From: CAYUNA01 sp047629355
Lineage (GTDB): Bacteria > Bacteroidota > Bacteroidia > Chitinophagales > Saprospiraceae
Assembly: GCA_047629355.1 (NCBI GenBank)
Contig: JBLHWU010000078.1
Coordinates: 1-25,934 of the forward strand
Direction of reading: 5' to 3'
Length of the DNA stretch: 25,934 bases
A program made the position numbers and the translations under genes. The notes beneath the pieces were generated by a model that did not search any database, was not told the origin of the DNA, and was given only the letters and a program-made list of their open reading frames with translations. Positions 13,894 through 21,252 of this stretch are shown here, piece by piece; the stretch's first letter is position 1, and each line of letters begins with the position of its first letter.

Positions 13894-15789
13894 TTATCGT
13901 CCCGCTAACTTCCGATATTTCTCCACATTCACCGAATCCCTCAATTTTTCATACCCCAAATACATCAAATAATAATCCGACTGCGTAAACCGATTTTTTG
14001 GCATGCCTTCCAATAAATTGATAGATTCCTGATATTTTTGTTGACGGTATAGGACGTTGGAAAGGCTCGTTTTAGAGTAATGTCCGCGCGGGAAAATCTC
14101 TAAGGCACGTTTTAAGGCACGCTCGGCATTGTCCAATTCACCGAGAATAATGTACATATTGCCGAGGTGCGTATGTCCGGTTTCCATGCGGTCGTACATT
14201 GCGAGTCCAGCTTCCAATTCAGGAATGGCTTGACGAGCATAATCACGGGCTTGGGTTTTATCAATTGTCTGATATTCCACTGCTTTTCGAGCAAATGAAC
14301 CACCGTTATTTTTCCGCATTCGAGCATTGGTTGGAGTCGCCGCAGCATCGTGTGCAAACAAGCCGTAGCGGTCTTTCCAAAGTGGTAAATGGGTTTCAAT
14401 TTTAAAAATAGATGCCCCTAAAAGAACGCCTAATAATGCCAGTGGTAATATGTTTTTCTTAGCAAATGTTCCGATATTTACAATGAATTGTCCGTCCTCG
14501 GTTGGTTTCATTAATTGATATAAACCATAAGCGACCAAGAGGCACATTCCGAATACAGCATTGTATAAAAAGCGGTCATTATAGACACTTACGTTGGTCG
14601 TAATAATGTTGGAAAAAATGGACAAACCGATGGCATAATACAAAATTGCGAAGCCGTAAACCTTCCGTTTTATTAAACCCATAATGCCGAAAAAAGCCAA
14701 TGCTAAATTCGCTAATAAAGCTATCCAAACTTGCCAATTGCTCCATTTAAACAAGGGGATTGTGCTGAAAGAATAGTCACTCAACAATTGATTCGGAAAG
14801 AAAGATTGTACTAAATAATGTCCCAAAACATAGACGCGAGAGGCAGTTGCTTCATTTGTATCTGCTGCCGCCAATAGCGAATTATCCAAATGCGTCAAGG
14901 TCAAACCTGGGTTGATTAAATCACCAAGAGATTTAGCATTCGAGACATCACCGCCTGTAATTACGATGGTTCTGATGACTAAATAAAATAAAATAGCCGC
15001 AAAAAATGGAATAGTCAATTCCGCAATTTTACCGATTTTCATATTTCTAAAAAAGTACATCAATAACGGAATAACCGCCAATGTCGTGATGACTTCTTCT
15101 TTTGAAAATAAGCCGATTAAGTAAAATAAAATGGCCAGACCAAACTGCCAGATTTTACGCTCATCGAGGTATTTTAAAAATAGCCAACCCGCAATGATAT
15201 AATTTAAAAAGCCTAAAATCGTATCTCGACTTTTGATATTCGCGACGACTTCCAAATGAATGGGATGCGCTAAAAATAACAGCGTTGCCATAATGGCTAA
15301 AATCGGATGATAATCCCGTAGCAACTTCGCTAAAAAGAGGAAGAGGAAAAAACCTGTCAGTCCGTAGTATAATAAATTTGTCTTATGATATATCGAAGGA
15401 TTTGGCTGAATTACGCCATTTTTCATCTCTTTTTTATCAAACAAATCCAACTCAATCGCCAAAGTCGCCAATGGAACGGGACGGTAAGCGCGCGCATTAA
15501 TATTTTCATTATACCCTTGAAAATAACCTGTTGTCCAGATGTTTTTTAAACCACCGAAGCCTCTCTTGACGTAATTGTTGTCTTTAATCACGGCGTCATC
15601 GTCATAGACAAATTCATAATTGTGGCTCGGTGCATACAACCCAATGCCTACAATTGCCATCAATAAAGCGATGATTAAAGTTGATTTGGTGGAGAGAAAT
15701 TCGTTGACTTTCGGACGTACCGTTTTTATCGGATTGGAACGGGAAGTAACGGTTATTTTTTTCTTAGAAATCGGTTTTTTCTTTGCCAT
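13894..15789 (-). CDS. TMTC-like multipass membrane protein with TPR repeats (putative O-mannosyltransferase)
   Basis: A 631-residue protein. A Lys-rich cytoplasmic N terminus (1-35) precedes the first membrane segment (36-53). The acidic lumenal motif FVYDDDAVIKDN (60-71) is typical of GT-C enzymes. About ten further membrane helices follow, with HPIHLEVVANIKSRDTILGF, the signature region shared with TMTC1-4. The C-terminal ~120 residues contain tetratricopeptide repeats (GHTHLGNMYIILGELDNAER, FPRGHYSKTSLSNVLYRQQK). TMTC proteins transfer mannose from polyprenyl-phosphate-mannose to proteins. The divergent gene at 16132 encodes an enzyme of the type that makes that donor, which supports this role. 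Substrate and donor remain inference. Confidence 0.85.
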   Translation of the reverse strand: MAKKKPISKKKITVTSRSNPIKTVRPKVNEFLSTKSTLIIALLMAIVGIGLYAPSHNYEFVYDDDAVIKDNNYVKRGFGGLKNIWTTGYFQGYNENINARAYRPVPLATLAIELDLFDKKEMKNGVIQPNPSIYHKTNLLYYGLTGFFLFLFLAKLLRDYHPILAIMATLLFLAHPIHLEVVANIKSRDTILGFLNYIIAGWLFLKYLDERKIWQFGLAILFYLIGLFSKEEVITTLAVIPLLMYFFRNMKIGKIAELTIPFFAAILFYLVIRTIVITGGDVSNAKSLGDLINPGLTLTHLDNSLLAAADTNEATASRVYVLGHYLVQSFFPNQLLSDYSFSTIPLFKWSNWQVWIALLANLALAFFGIMGLIKRKVYGFAILYYAIGLSIFSNIITTNVSVYNDRFLYNAVFGMCLLVAYGLYQLMKPTEDGQFIVNIGTFAKKNILPLALLGVLLGASIFKIETHLPLWKDRYGLFAHDAAATPTNARMRKNNGGSFARKAVEYQTIDKTQARDYARQAIPELEAGLAMYDRMETGHTHLGNMYIILGELDNAERALKRALEIFPRGHYSKTSLSNVLYRQQKYQESINLLEGMPKNRFTQSDYYLMYLGYEKLRDSVNVEKYRKLAGR

Positions 15790-15795
15790 TTTTTA

Positions 15796-15887
15796 GTAGA
15801 TATTTGGACGTTTAGAATTTTGGATTTTTAGAATTACCAATATTTAAGCGTAAAAGTGCCTAAATATCTACAATTACAAACGTCCAA
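15796..15887. other. Interleaved inverted repeats in the 15790-16131 intergenic region
   Basis: GTAGATATTT (15796-15805) pairs with AAATATCTAC (15862-15871), and TTGGACGTTT (15804-15813) pairs with AAACGTCCAA (15878-15887). The order is A-B-A'-B', so the helices cross, as in a pseudoknot, rather than nest. It would lie in the leader of the - strand gene at 15789. Confidence 0.4.
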
Positions 15888-15892
15888 ACAGT

Positions 15893-15900
15893 CAAAAATA
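15893..15900 (-). promoter_or_regulatory. Candidate -7 promoter element for the TMTC-like gene
   Basis: On the - strand it reads TATTTTTG (TAnnTTTG). Transcription would start near 15886, leaving a leader of about 97 bases that contains the crossed inverted repeats. No proper -33 TTG is seen. Confidence 0.35.
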
Positions 15901-15941
15901 GACAACTTTTGTGCCGTCGAAAAAAAAATGGCTTAAAATTT

Positions 15942-15949
15942 TATCTTTG
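15942..15949 (+). promoter_or_regulatory. Candidate -7 promoter element for the GT2 gene
   Basis: TATCTTTG followed by C is an excellent match to the Bacteroidota -7 element. TTTTG lies at 15907-15911 but is too far upstream for the usual spacing. The leader to the TTG start at 16132 would be about 175 bases and includes the hairpin at 16055-16104. It forms a divergent promoter pair with 15893-15900. Confidence 0.5.
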
Positions 15950-16054
15950 CGCTAAAATGATAGGAAACAAATTGCTTTTTCTATCGTTCACCAAGAGTAT
16001 AAATGTCATAAAACCTAACTATTGAAATCTTGCACAAATGTGTCAAGAAATTAC

Positions 16055-16104
16055 TTGGATGCCCTCGGTGTGTATACTTCAGTCTACACACCGAGGGCAT
16101 CCAA
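16055..16104. repeat. Perfect 20-bp inverted repeat with 10-base loop
   Basis: TTGGATGCCCTCGGTGTGTA (16055-16074) is the exact reverse complement of 16085-16104; the loop is TACTTCAGTC. It is GC-richer than its surroundings, has no U-tract, and ends 27 bases before the GT2 start. It could be a leader hairpin, a small palindromic mobile repeat or a protein-binding site. Confidence 0.75.
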
Positions 16105-16131
16105 TAATCAATAATCAATCCCGATTTTATT

Positions 16132-16869
16132 TTGTCAAAAAGTTTAGTCATCATACCCACATATAACGAGAAGGAAAACATTGAAAAAATGATTGCCACG
16201 GTCTTCTCGTTGTCCATTCCCTTCGATTTATTGATTGTCGATGACGGTTCGCCTGATGGTACGGCGAGGCTCGTTGAAAAACAACAAAAGAATTATCAAA
16301 GTCGTTTGCACTTGATTGAAAGACAAGGAAAACTAGGATTGGGAACGGCTTACATTCGCGGTTTCGAGTGGGGACTAGAACAAGGTTATGATTATATTTT
16401 TGAGATGGATTGCGACTTTTCTCACCATCCGACTGATTTGGTTCGCTTGCATGAAGTCTTGACGGAGAAAGGGGGTGATGTAGCGGTTGGTTCGCGCTAT
16501 GTGCCAGGCGGACAGCTTGAAAATTGGCCAGCGGACAGAATTTTTATCTCTCGTGGCGCATCAGTTTACGTGCAAGCTTTGACGTTTATGCCTTTCAAAG
16601 ACCCAACTGCTGGGTTCGTCGGTTATCGGCGTAAAGTGCTAGAAACTATTGATTTAAAAAAGATTCGCTTCGTTGGTTATGCCTTTCAGATTGAAATGAA
16701 ATTTGCCTCGTGGCAGTTGGGATTTAAAATCGTGGAAATTCCGATTACCTTTACCGAAAGGGTAGAAGGCGTTTCTAAAATGTCGAAAAATATTGTAACA
16801 GAGGCTATTTGGGGCGTGATTAAGATGCGGTGGAATGGTTTTTTTAATAGTTATAGAAAGGAGAATTAA
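16132..16869 (+). CDS. GT2 glycosyltransferase, polyprenol-phosphate mannose synthase-like
   Basis: A 245-residue soluble or peripheral GT-A enzyme of the Dpm1 group, which transfers mannose (or another hexose) from a nucleotide sugar to a polyprenyl phosphate. Hallmarks are LVIIPTYNEKENI (residues 5-17), LLIVDDGSPDGTA, GKLGLGTAYIRGFEWGL, the metal-binding EMDCDFSHHP, DVAVGSRYVPGG, DPTAGFVGYRR and the C-terminal VEIPITFTERVEGVSKMS. No C-terminal membrane helices are present, as in Dpm1/short bacterial homologues. The start is TTG at 16132, because no ATG precedes the SLVIIPTYNE motif. It is divergent from the TMTC-like gene, the probable donor user. Its stop codon touches a fragment related to the E2 terminal repeat. 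Confidence 0.9.
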   Translation: MSKSLVIIPTYNEKENIEKMIATVFSLSIPFDLLIVDDGSPDGTARLVEKQQKNYQSRLHLIERQGKLGLGTAYIRGFEWGLEQGYDYIFEMDCDFSHHPTDLVRLHEVLTEKGGDVAVGSRYVPGGQLENWPADRIFISRGASVYVQALTFMPFKDPTAGFVGYRRKVLETIDLKKIRFVGYAFQIEMKFASWQLGFKIVEIPITFTERVEGVSKMSKNIVTEAIWGVIKMRWNGFFNSYRKEN

Positions 16870-16885
16870 TTACTACGCGTTCCTT

Positions 16886-17050
16886 AGTAAAAAACGATTC
16901 AATAACTTAGGCCATTATGCTTGTCCTTTTCCCTTCTAAAAAACACAAAAAATAGTTCCGTAACGAAGGCTATGCAACGATTTTTTGAATTCTTTAGAAG
17001 AAAAAATTACGGCGCATTATGGTCCAACTTATTAAATCGTTTTTACTAAG
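16886..17050. mobile_element. MITE-like palindromic element, copy A2
   Basis: Nearly identical to the element at 246-407. The ends CTTAGTAAAAAACG (16884-16897) and CGTTTTTACTAAG are inverted copies apart from one A. Just before it, AATTAATTACTACGCG (16864-16879), overlapping the GT2 stop, matches the outer tip of the E2 element, so two related elements may be nested here. No protein is encoded and no gene appears to be split by this copy. Confidence 0.75.
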
Positions 17051-17263
17051 GCTTAAAATGAAGTATTGATAGAGAAAGTAAATTTTTAAACATGGCTATC
17101 TTAATTTTGTAAACGTTGAAAACAACAAGGATCTTAGATAGGATACAAAATCAGAAAAATTTAGCTAAAAAGTAGCTAGAAATTTGGTTGAAAAAAGTTT
17201 TTTTGAAAGATGAGAAGCAAAAAAATATGTTGCGCCTCACCTGCGGCGCAGCGGGTGGGGTTA
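17051..17263. other. Intergenic stretch with a GC-rich patch of competing hairpins
   Basis: No gene, tRNA or promoter is evident. In AT-rich surroundings a GC-rich patch at 17231-17260 can form either TGCGCC/GGCGCA (17231-17236 with 17245-17250) or an imperfect CCTCACCTGC/GCGGGTGGGG helix (17235-17244 with 17251-17260). The two are mutually exclusive. Confidence 0.4.
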
Positions 17264-17307
17264 TTGAGGGATAAAAATGATTTTTGAAAACCGTTTTTAT
17301 CCCTCAA
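17264..17307. terminator. Bidirectional intrinsic terminator after lspA
   Basis: TTGAGGGATAAAAA (17264-17277) pairs perfectly with TTTTTATCCCTCAA (17294-17307) around a 16-base loop. It lies 35 bases after the lspA stop on the - strand. Confidence 0.75.
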
Positions 17308-17341
17308 ACTTCCTTTATAAAAACACAATAAGCTTAGTTTA

Positions 17342-18091
17342 CTACTTTGACACTTCTAAGTCATCATTTGTCAAATCTGTAATGCCTTTTTCTGCTTCAT
17401 CATTGGTTAAATCAGCAACATTTGTAGCGGGAATCGAATTATTTGCTGCATTTTCACTCGTTCCTTGCTGCCCTTCTTCATTAATCTCCCCACTAAAAAA
17501 ACTTCGGTGAAATACCAACAAACTCAAAACTCCCGTCGTAATTGCCGTATCTGCCACATTAAAAACAGGTCGAAAAAATAAATAAGGCTCACCGCCCCAA
17601 ATTGGAAAACTCTCTGGGAAAGTCCCACGAAACATGGGGAAATAGAGCATATCCACCACCTTCCCAAATAAAAATGGGGCATAACCAGCTTCTTTTGGAA
17701 ACATTGTCGCCACACCATGATAGGCTTCCGAAAATATCAATCCATAAAAGGCACTATCCAAAATATTACCCAAGGCACCCGCAAAAATCAAGGCAAAACA
17801 AACCAATAATCCCATTGAAGCCCGTGCGCGTATCAGTAAATTGATATAATAGCCCAAAAAACCGACTGCAACTACGCGAAAGAGGCTCAACGCCAATTTT
17901 CCCCAGCTACCACCAAGTTCGAGACCGAAAGCCATTCCGTTGTTTTCCACGAAATGAATCTTCGCCCAATCTAAACCAAAAATGCCAAATTCTTCACCAA
18001 TGTGCATATTGGTTTTTATCCAAATTTTGGATGCTTGGTCGATAATGATGACTAAAAGAATAACTAAAAAGACTACTGTTGATTTCTTCAC
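17342..18091 (-). CDS. lspA: Lipoprotein signal peptidase (signal peptidase II)
   Basis: A 249-residue inner-membrane aspartyl protease that removes signal peptides from diacylglyceryl-modified prolipoproteins. Four hydrophobic segments are visible. Conserved motifs are DQASKIWI (18-25), VENNGMAFG (48-56), GALGNILDS (105-113), KVVDMLYFP (144-152) and VFNVADTAIT (176-185). The catalytic Asp pair should be D147 and D181. The long loop between GNILD and VVDM (about 35 residues against about 9 in E. coli) is a Bacteroidota trait. The last ~50 residues form an acidic, Asn-rich tail with a repeated DLTND motif (227-231 and 239-243), which makes the protein longer than the usual 160-210. It is downstream of the DksA-like gene (110 bases), a common pairing in this phylum. 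Confidence 0.95.
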   Translation of the reverse strand: MKKSTVVFLVILLVIIIDQASKIWIKTNMHIGEEFGIFGLDWAKIHFVENNGMAFGLELGGSWGKLALSLFRVVAVGFLGYYINLLIRARASMGLLVCFALIFAGALGNILDSAFYGLIFSEAYHGVATMFPKEAGYAPFLFGKVVDMLYFPMFRGTFPESFPIWGGEPYLFFRPVFNVADTAITTGVLSLLVFHRSFFSGEINEEGQQGTSENAANNSIPATNVADLTNDEAEKGITDLTNDDLEVSK

Positions 18092-18201
18092 GCTATTGTT
18101 GGTATAATTGTATTTTTGAATTATATTTTATGGCTGAATTGTTGAATCATCTTATTGTTTTTGAACAATGAAGCAATTTAAAAACATAGCAATAAAAGAC
18201 A

Positions 18202-18573
18202 TTATTTTCGTTGTCCAGTTTTTGCTGCAATGCTCAAAGTGGCATGCGGCACAGCTTGTAAGCGCTCTTTAGAAATTAACTTCCCGCTCTCTCGACAAAC
18301 GCCATATACTTTATTTTGAATCCGCAGCAACGCATTTTCAAGATGCTGAATGTGCTTCTTTTGTCGGGCGGCGATACGATTTAGTTGCTCTTTTTCTGAA
18401 GCACCTGTCGCATTTTCTAAACCTTTAAGTTTGGCGTCACTTGCTTCTTCCGATAATTGTTCAAGATTGAAGTGCAATTGCTCTTTTGCTTTATCCAATT
18501 TTTGTTGGATTAGCATTCTAAATTCTTCCAATTCATCATCAGAATATCTTGTTTTTGTAACAGTCTGGCTCAT
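18202..18573 (-). CDS. TraR/DksA-family protein lacking a complete zinc finger
   Basis: A 123-residue protein with a long N-terminal coiled-coil hairpin (about residues 12-88) and a C-terminal globular tip. DksA-family proteins enter the RNA polymerase secondary channel and tune transcription, often with ppGpp. The C-terminal motif is YGVCRESGKLISKERLQAVP followed by HATLS. Only one Cys (C93) remains of the four zinc ligands, which from memory is usual for the Bacteroidota clade of this family. The acidic Asp-rich tip of E. coli DksA is replaced by TGASEKEQ, so activity may differ. It has its own promoter (18615-18622) and probably shares a transcript with lspA. Confidence 0.88.
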   Translation of the reverse strand: MSQTVTKTRYSDDELEEFRMLIQQKLDKAKEQLHFNLEQLSEEASDAKLKGLENATGASEKEQLNRIAARQKKHIQHLENALLRIQNKVYGVCRESGKLISKERLQAVPHATLSIAAKTGQRK

Positions 18574-18614
18574 GCTGAAGTAATTTATAAGGTTAATTTT
18601 TAAAAAAAGAAACG

Positions 18615-18622
18615 CAAAAGTA
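18615..18622 (-). promoter_or_regulatory. -7 promoter element for the DksA-like/lspA unit
   Basis: On the - strand it reads TACTTTTG followed by C, matching TAnnTTTG, about 42 bases upstream of the ATG at 18573. The position is ideal for a short leader. There is no TTG at -33. Confidence 0.55.
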
Positions 18623-18667
18623 GGAAATTTGTTACGTCTGAAAAAATGTAAAAAATAAAGGGCCTAA

Positions 18668-18703
18668 AAAAAGGGATAAATGCCTGAGCATTTACCCCTT
18701 TTT
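18668..18703. terminator. Intrinsic terminator between the OmpA-family gene and the DksA-like gene
   Basis: AAAAAGGGATAAATGC (18668-18683) pairs with GCATTTACCCCTTTTT (18688-18703) with one mismatch and a CTGA loop. In the - strand direction the T-run follows the stem, so it can end the OmpA-family transcript (stop at 18768). Confidence 0.75.
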
Positions 18704-18705
18704 AA

Positions 18706-18734
18706 GTACGCGTAGTAATTAATTAGTACGTGTT
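18706..18734. repeat. Palindrome matching the terminal repeat of element E2
   Basis: GTACGCGTAGTAATTAATTA followed by GTACGTGTT is a near-perfect palindrome. It matches the outer tip of E2 (TAATACGTACTAATTAATTA) and the fragment at 16864-16879. It may be a residue of an element, or two tips joined after loss of the interior. Confidence 0.5.
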
Positions 18735-18767
18735 GTTTCTATATTATTTTCCGAAAATAGAACTGAA

Positions 18768-19871
18768 TTAGTTCAAGATACGGAATTCTGTACGACGATT
18801 AACTTGGTGTTGAGCTTCTGTACAATCATTTCCATCACTACAACCGTTTTTCAATTGAGTCTCACCGTAACCAGATGCTACCAATCGAGCTCTTTTGATA
18901 CCTCGGTTCACCAAGTAGTTCACTACTGATTCAGCACGACGCTGAGACAAACTTTGGTTGCTTGTAGAAGAACCACGAGAATCAGTGTGAGAGCTAATCT
19001 CAACAGTGATTAATGGCTTTTCTTTCATCAAGTTCAACAACTTTAGGTCAATAATACTGCGAGCTTCAGAAGTCAATGCTGCGCTACCCAAGTTATAAAG
19101 AATTGGTAAAACGTTACGGTCTAACAATTCGCAATCTACTTCTTCCCATTTTTTAACACCACCTTTCGAAGACATTATTTGCATCGTTTCAACTGCATAT
19201 TCAGCAGGAACTGCATTTTCTATAACTGCTTCATCTTTCACCAAAATTCTTTTAGTGATAGTTGTATATTCAGCAGGAACTTCAATTTCGTCAACACGAG
19301 CAGGCGTTCCAATTTCTTGGATATCAACAGTGATTGAACGACCACCTTTTTGAGTCTTAGTGAAACCAGCAGCACGGTCAACAACTTGTGTTGGTACATT
19401 TCGGTATTCTTCTGGGTACTCAACTGCACAAGCTACGATACAGTCACCAGTTGGAGACTGACAGTTAGTTGTGTTATTTTGGTATTCCCACCGAACAGCT
19501 TTTGGCTGGACCAAAATGCGTTCAGAAGCTCCAGCGAAAGAAGCAGGAGTCGTACGGATTTCATTGTACGGATCTTCTACTTGCATCGTTTGTTGAGAAG
19601 TAGTGAAAGTCGCAGGCACATAAACGAAACGCTTAGAAGCTGGCTTAATCATAATTTGTTCTTCTTCCGTTCGGTATTCTGCTGGCGATACAGACAAAGT
19701 CTTGTATGCAGGCTTTACCAAAACTCTTTTTTCTTCGGTAGCATACTCCTCTGGAGTAACACAGCTTACATAACATTTGCCCGCATCAGGATTTGCTGGC
19801 AATTGGTCTAGTTGACCATAAGTATAAGATACAACCATTGAGGCTACAAAAAGTAGGACGATTCTTCTCAT
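18768..19871 (-). CDS. OmpA-family outer-membrane protein with 23-residue repeats
   Basis: A 367-residue exported protein. A signal peptide covers residues 1-19, cleaving near YTYG/Q. The middle consists of degenerate repeats of the form PAEYxTxxxxILVKPA; their first Pro are at about 40, 63, 86, 109, 153, 199 and 222, giving a 23-residue period with two double-length gaps. The C-terminal OmpA domain (about 255-367) contains EISSHTDSRG with the peptidoglycan-binding Asp, SQRRAESVVNYLVNRGI and NRRTEF with the conserved Arg. It probably anchors the outer membrane to peptidoglycan, the repeats forming a periplasmic or surface stalk. Cys at 33, 37, 137, 143 and 148 could form disulfides. A TACATTTG promoter lies about 125 bases upstream. 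Function beyond anchoring is unknown. Confidence 0.88.
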   Translation of the reverse strand: MRRIVLLFVASMVVSYTYGQLDQLPANPDAGKCYVSCVTPEEYATEEKRVLVKPAYKTLSVSPAEYRTEEEQIMIKPASKRFVYVPATFTTSQQTMQVEDPYNEIRTTPASFAGASERILVQPKAVRWEYQNNTTNCQSPTGDCIVACAVEYPEEYRNVPTQVVDRAAGFTKTQKGGRSITVDIQEIGTPARVDEIEVPAEYTTITKRILVKDEAVIENAVPAEYAVETMQIMSSKGGVKKWEEVDCELLDRNVLPILYNLGSAALTSEARSIIDLKLLNLMKEKPLITVEISSHTDSRGSSTSNQSLSQRRAESVVNYLVNRGIKRARLVASGYGETQLKNGCSDGNDCTEAQHQVNRRTEFRILN

Positions 19872-19996
19872 GATAGATACGATTTAGTTAAATTTGTTTT
19901 GAAAATCAAATTATTATAAGGAAATTATTTACTTATTAAGGTGTTTAATTCTTGGCTGAATAGTCAATGTAATGTAATGGATTAGCGAACTCGGTA

Positions 19997-20004
19997 CAAA
20001 TGTA
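19997..20004 (-). promoter_or_regulatory. Candidate -7 promoter element for the OmpA-family gene
   Basis: On the - strand it reads TACATTTG (TAnnTTTG), with a leader of about 120 bases to the ATG at 19871. The rest of the 19872-20182 intergenic region is AT-rich and holds nothing else I can name. Confidence 0.45.
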
Positions 20005-20182
20005 TAAAAAGAGTTAGAGAATCCTGTTTATTTTAACAATAAATTGTTTTGGAAATAAATAACTTTAACAGCTATAATTTAAAGGATTTACTTTTTTATA
20101 AGTGGATTATGGTTAAGACGTCACTTATCGATGGTAGGTCACATAAAAAGAGACTGAAATGCGCATATTTTTTATTGTAATG

Positions 20183-21190
20183 TTAATGCAGGATTTGCCA
20201 AATCATTTCCTTCAATAATTCTCCGTCAGGTTTTCCTGTACTATTATAATTTACACCTTTCGATTTTAAATCAAACTCCTTTAGAATATTAATGACCTGA
20301 ACCGTTTTATTGTAATTGTAATTCTTTAAAGCGGTGCGATATTCTCGCAAAATATAACCCGACCGCACTCCAATTTTAGACATTATTTCATTCTCTGGTG
20401 CGTTTTTTATGAAGTGAAACATATAAACTTTACTGAAATAATTGAACAGCGTCCCAACAACCATCACCAAGGGGTTCTTTTTTGGATTGGCGATAAAATT
20501 ATTGACAATGCGGCTAGATTTCTTGACATCGCGTAGTCCCAAGGCTTTTTGTAATTCAAAAATATTGTACTCGCGACTGATACCGATTTGCGCCTCAACA
20601 TGCTTGGGTGTCACCTCCGTACCTGGGACGAGATTAATCGCCAATTTATCTAATTCATTGGAAACTTTCGACAAGTCTGTTCCCAAATATTCCGCCATGA
20701 GATTAGCAGCAGCGGGGGTCACCTTCAATTTTTTACCTTGCAAATACGTCCGAATCCAATCCGGTACTTGATTGTCATACAATTTCTTCCCTGCAAAATA
20801 AACGGCATTCTTCTTCATTAACTTGCCGAACTTCGAGACCGCATTGAATTTTTTATGCTTATGGCAAATTACCAGAATAGTCGAAGGAAGCGGCTTTTCA
20901 AGATAAGATTCCAAATTTTTTAACGTCTTCATTTCCTGCGCTTCCTTAATGATAACCACTTGATATTGGGACATCATCGGATAACGACGCGCGGTATCAA
21001 CCACCATTTTAAAATCGACATCTTTGCCATATAACACCGATTGGTTGAAGGATTTTTCTCCTTCTGTCAGCACATTGTTTTCAATATAATCCGAAATTTT
21101 ATCAATATAAAATGGCTCAGAACCCGACAAAAAGTATATCGGCTGGTATTTTTTATTTTTTAACTCCGTGAGAATTTGATTGTAGTCCAC
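20183..21190 (-). CDS. holA: DNA polymerase III delta subunit
   Basis: A 335-residue clamp-loader delta subunit, which opens the sliding clamp within the tau/gamma-delta-delta' complex. The N terminus, QPIYFLSGSEPFYIDKISDY, has the degenerate P-loop position of the family. Then come MVVDTARRYPMMSQYQVVII, STILVICHKHKKFN, the delta-specific YLGTDLSKVSNELDKLAI and REYNIFELQKALGLRD. The C-terminal collar domain ends EFDLKSKGVNYNSTGKPDGE. Length and order are normal. It starts at ATG 21190, 62 bases after the stop of the 21253-21702 gene and on the same strand, so the two may share a transcript. Confidence 0.93.
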   Translation of the reverse strand: MDYNQILTELKNKKYQPIYFLSGSEPFYIDKISDYIENNVLTEGEKSFNQSVLYGKDVDFKMVVDTARRYPMMSQYQVVIIKEAQEMKTLKNLESYLEKPLPSTILVICHKHKKFNAVSKFGKLMKKNAVYFAGKKLYDNQVPDWIRTYLQGKKLKVTPAAANLMAEYLGTDLSKVSNELDKLAINLVPGTEVTPKHVEAQIGISREYNIFELQKALGLRDVKKSSRIVNNFIANPKKNPLVMVVGTLFNYFSKVYMFHFIKNAPENEIMSKIGVRSGYILREYRTALKNYNYNKTVQVINILKEFDLKSKGVNYNSTGKPDGELLKEMIWQILH

Positions 21191-21252
21191 TATTTAAATG
21201 TTTAGTGTTTAATCGTTAATGGAAAACGCAGCATTGCAATAATCATTAACCA

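Noticed and set aside
15957..16025. 22-codon ORF (MIGNKLLFLSFTKS...) in the GT2 leader
   Set aside because: Starts right after the -7 element where transcription should begin, with no ribosome site or conserved feature; chance is likely.
19350..19811. 153-residue + strand ORF across the OmpA-family gene
   Set aside because: Antisense to the regular 23-residue repeat region; its length follows from codon use of the repeats.
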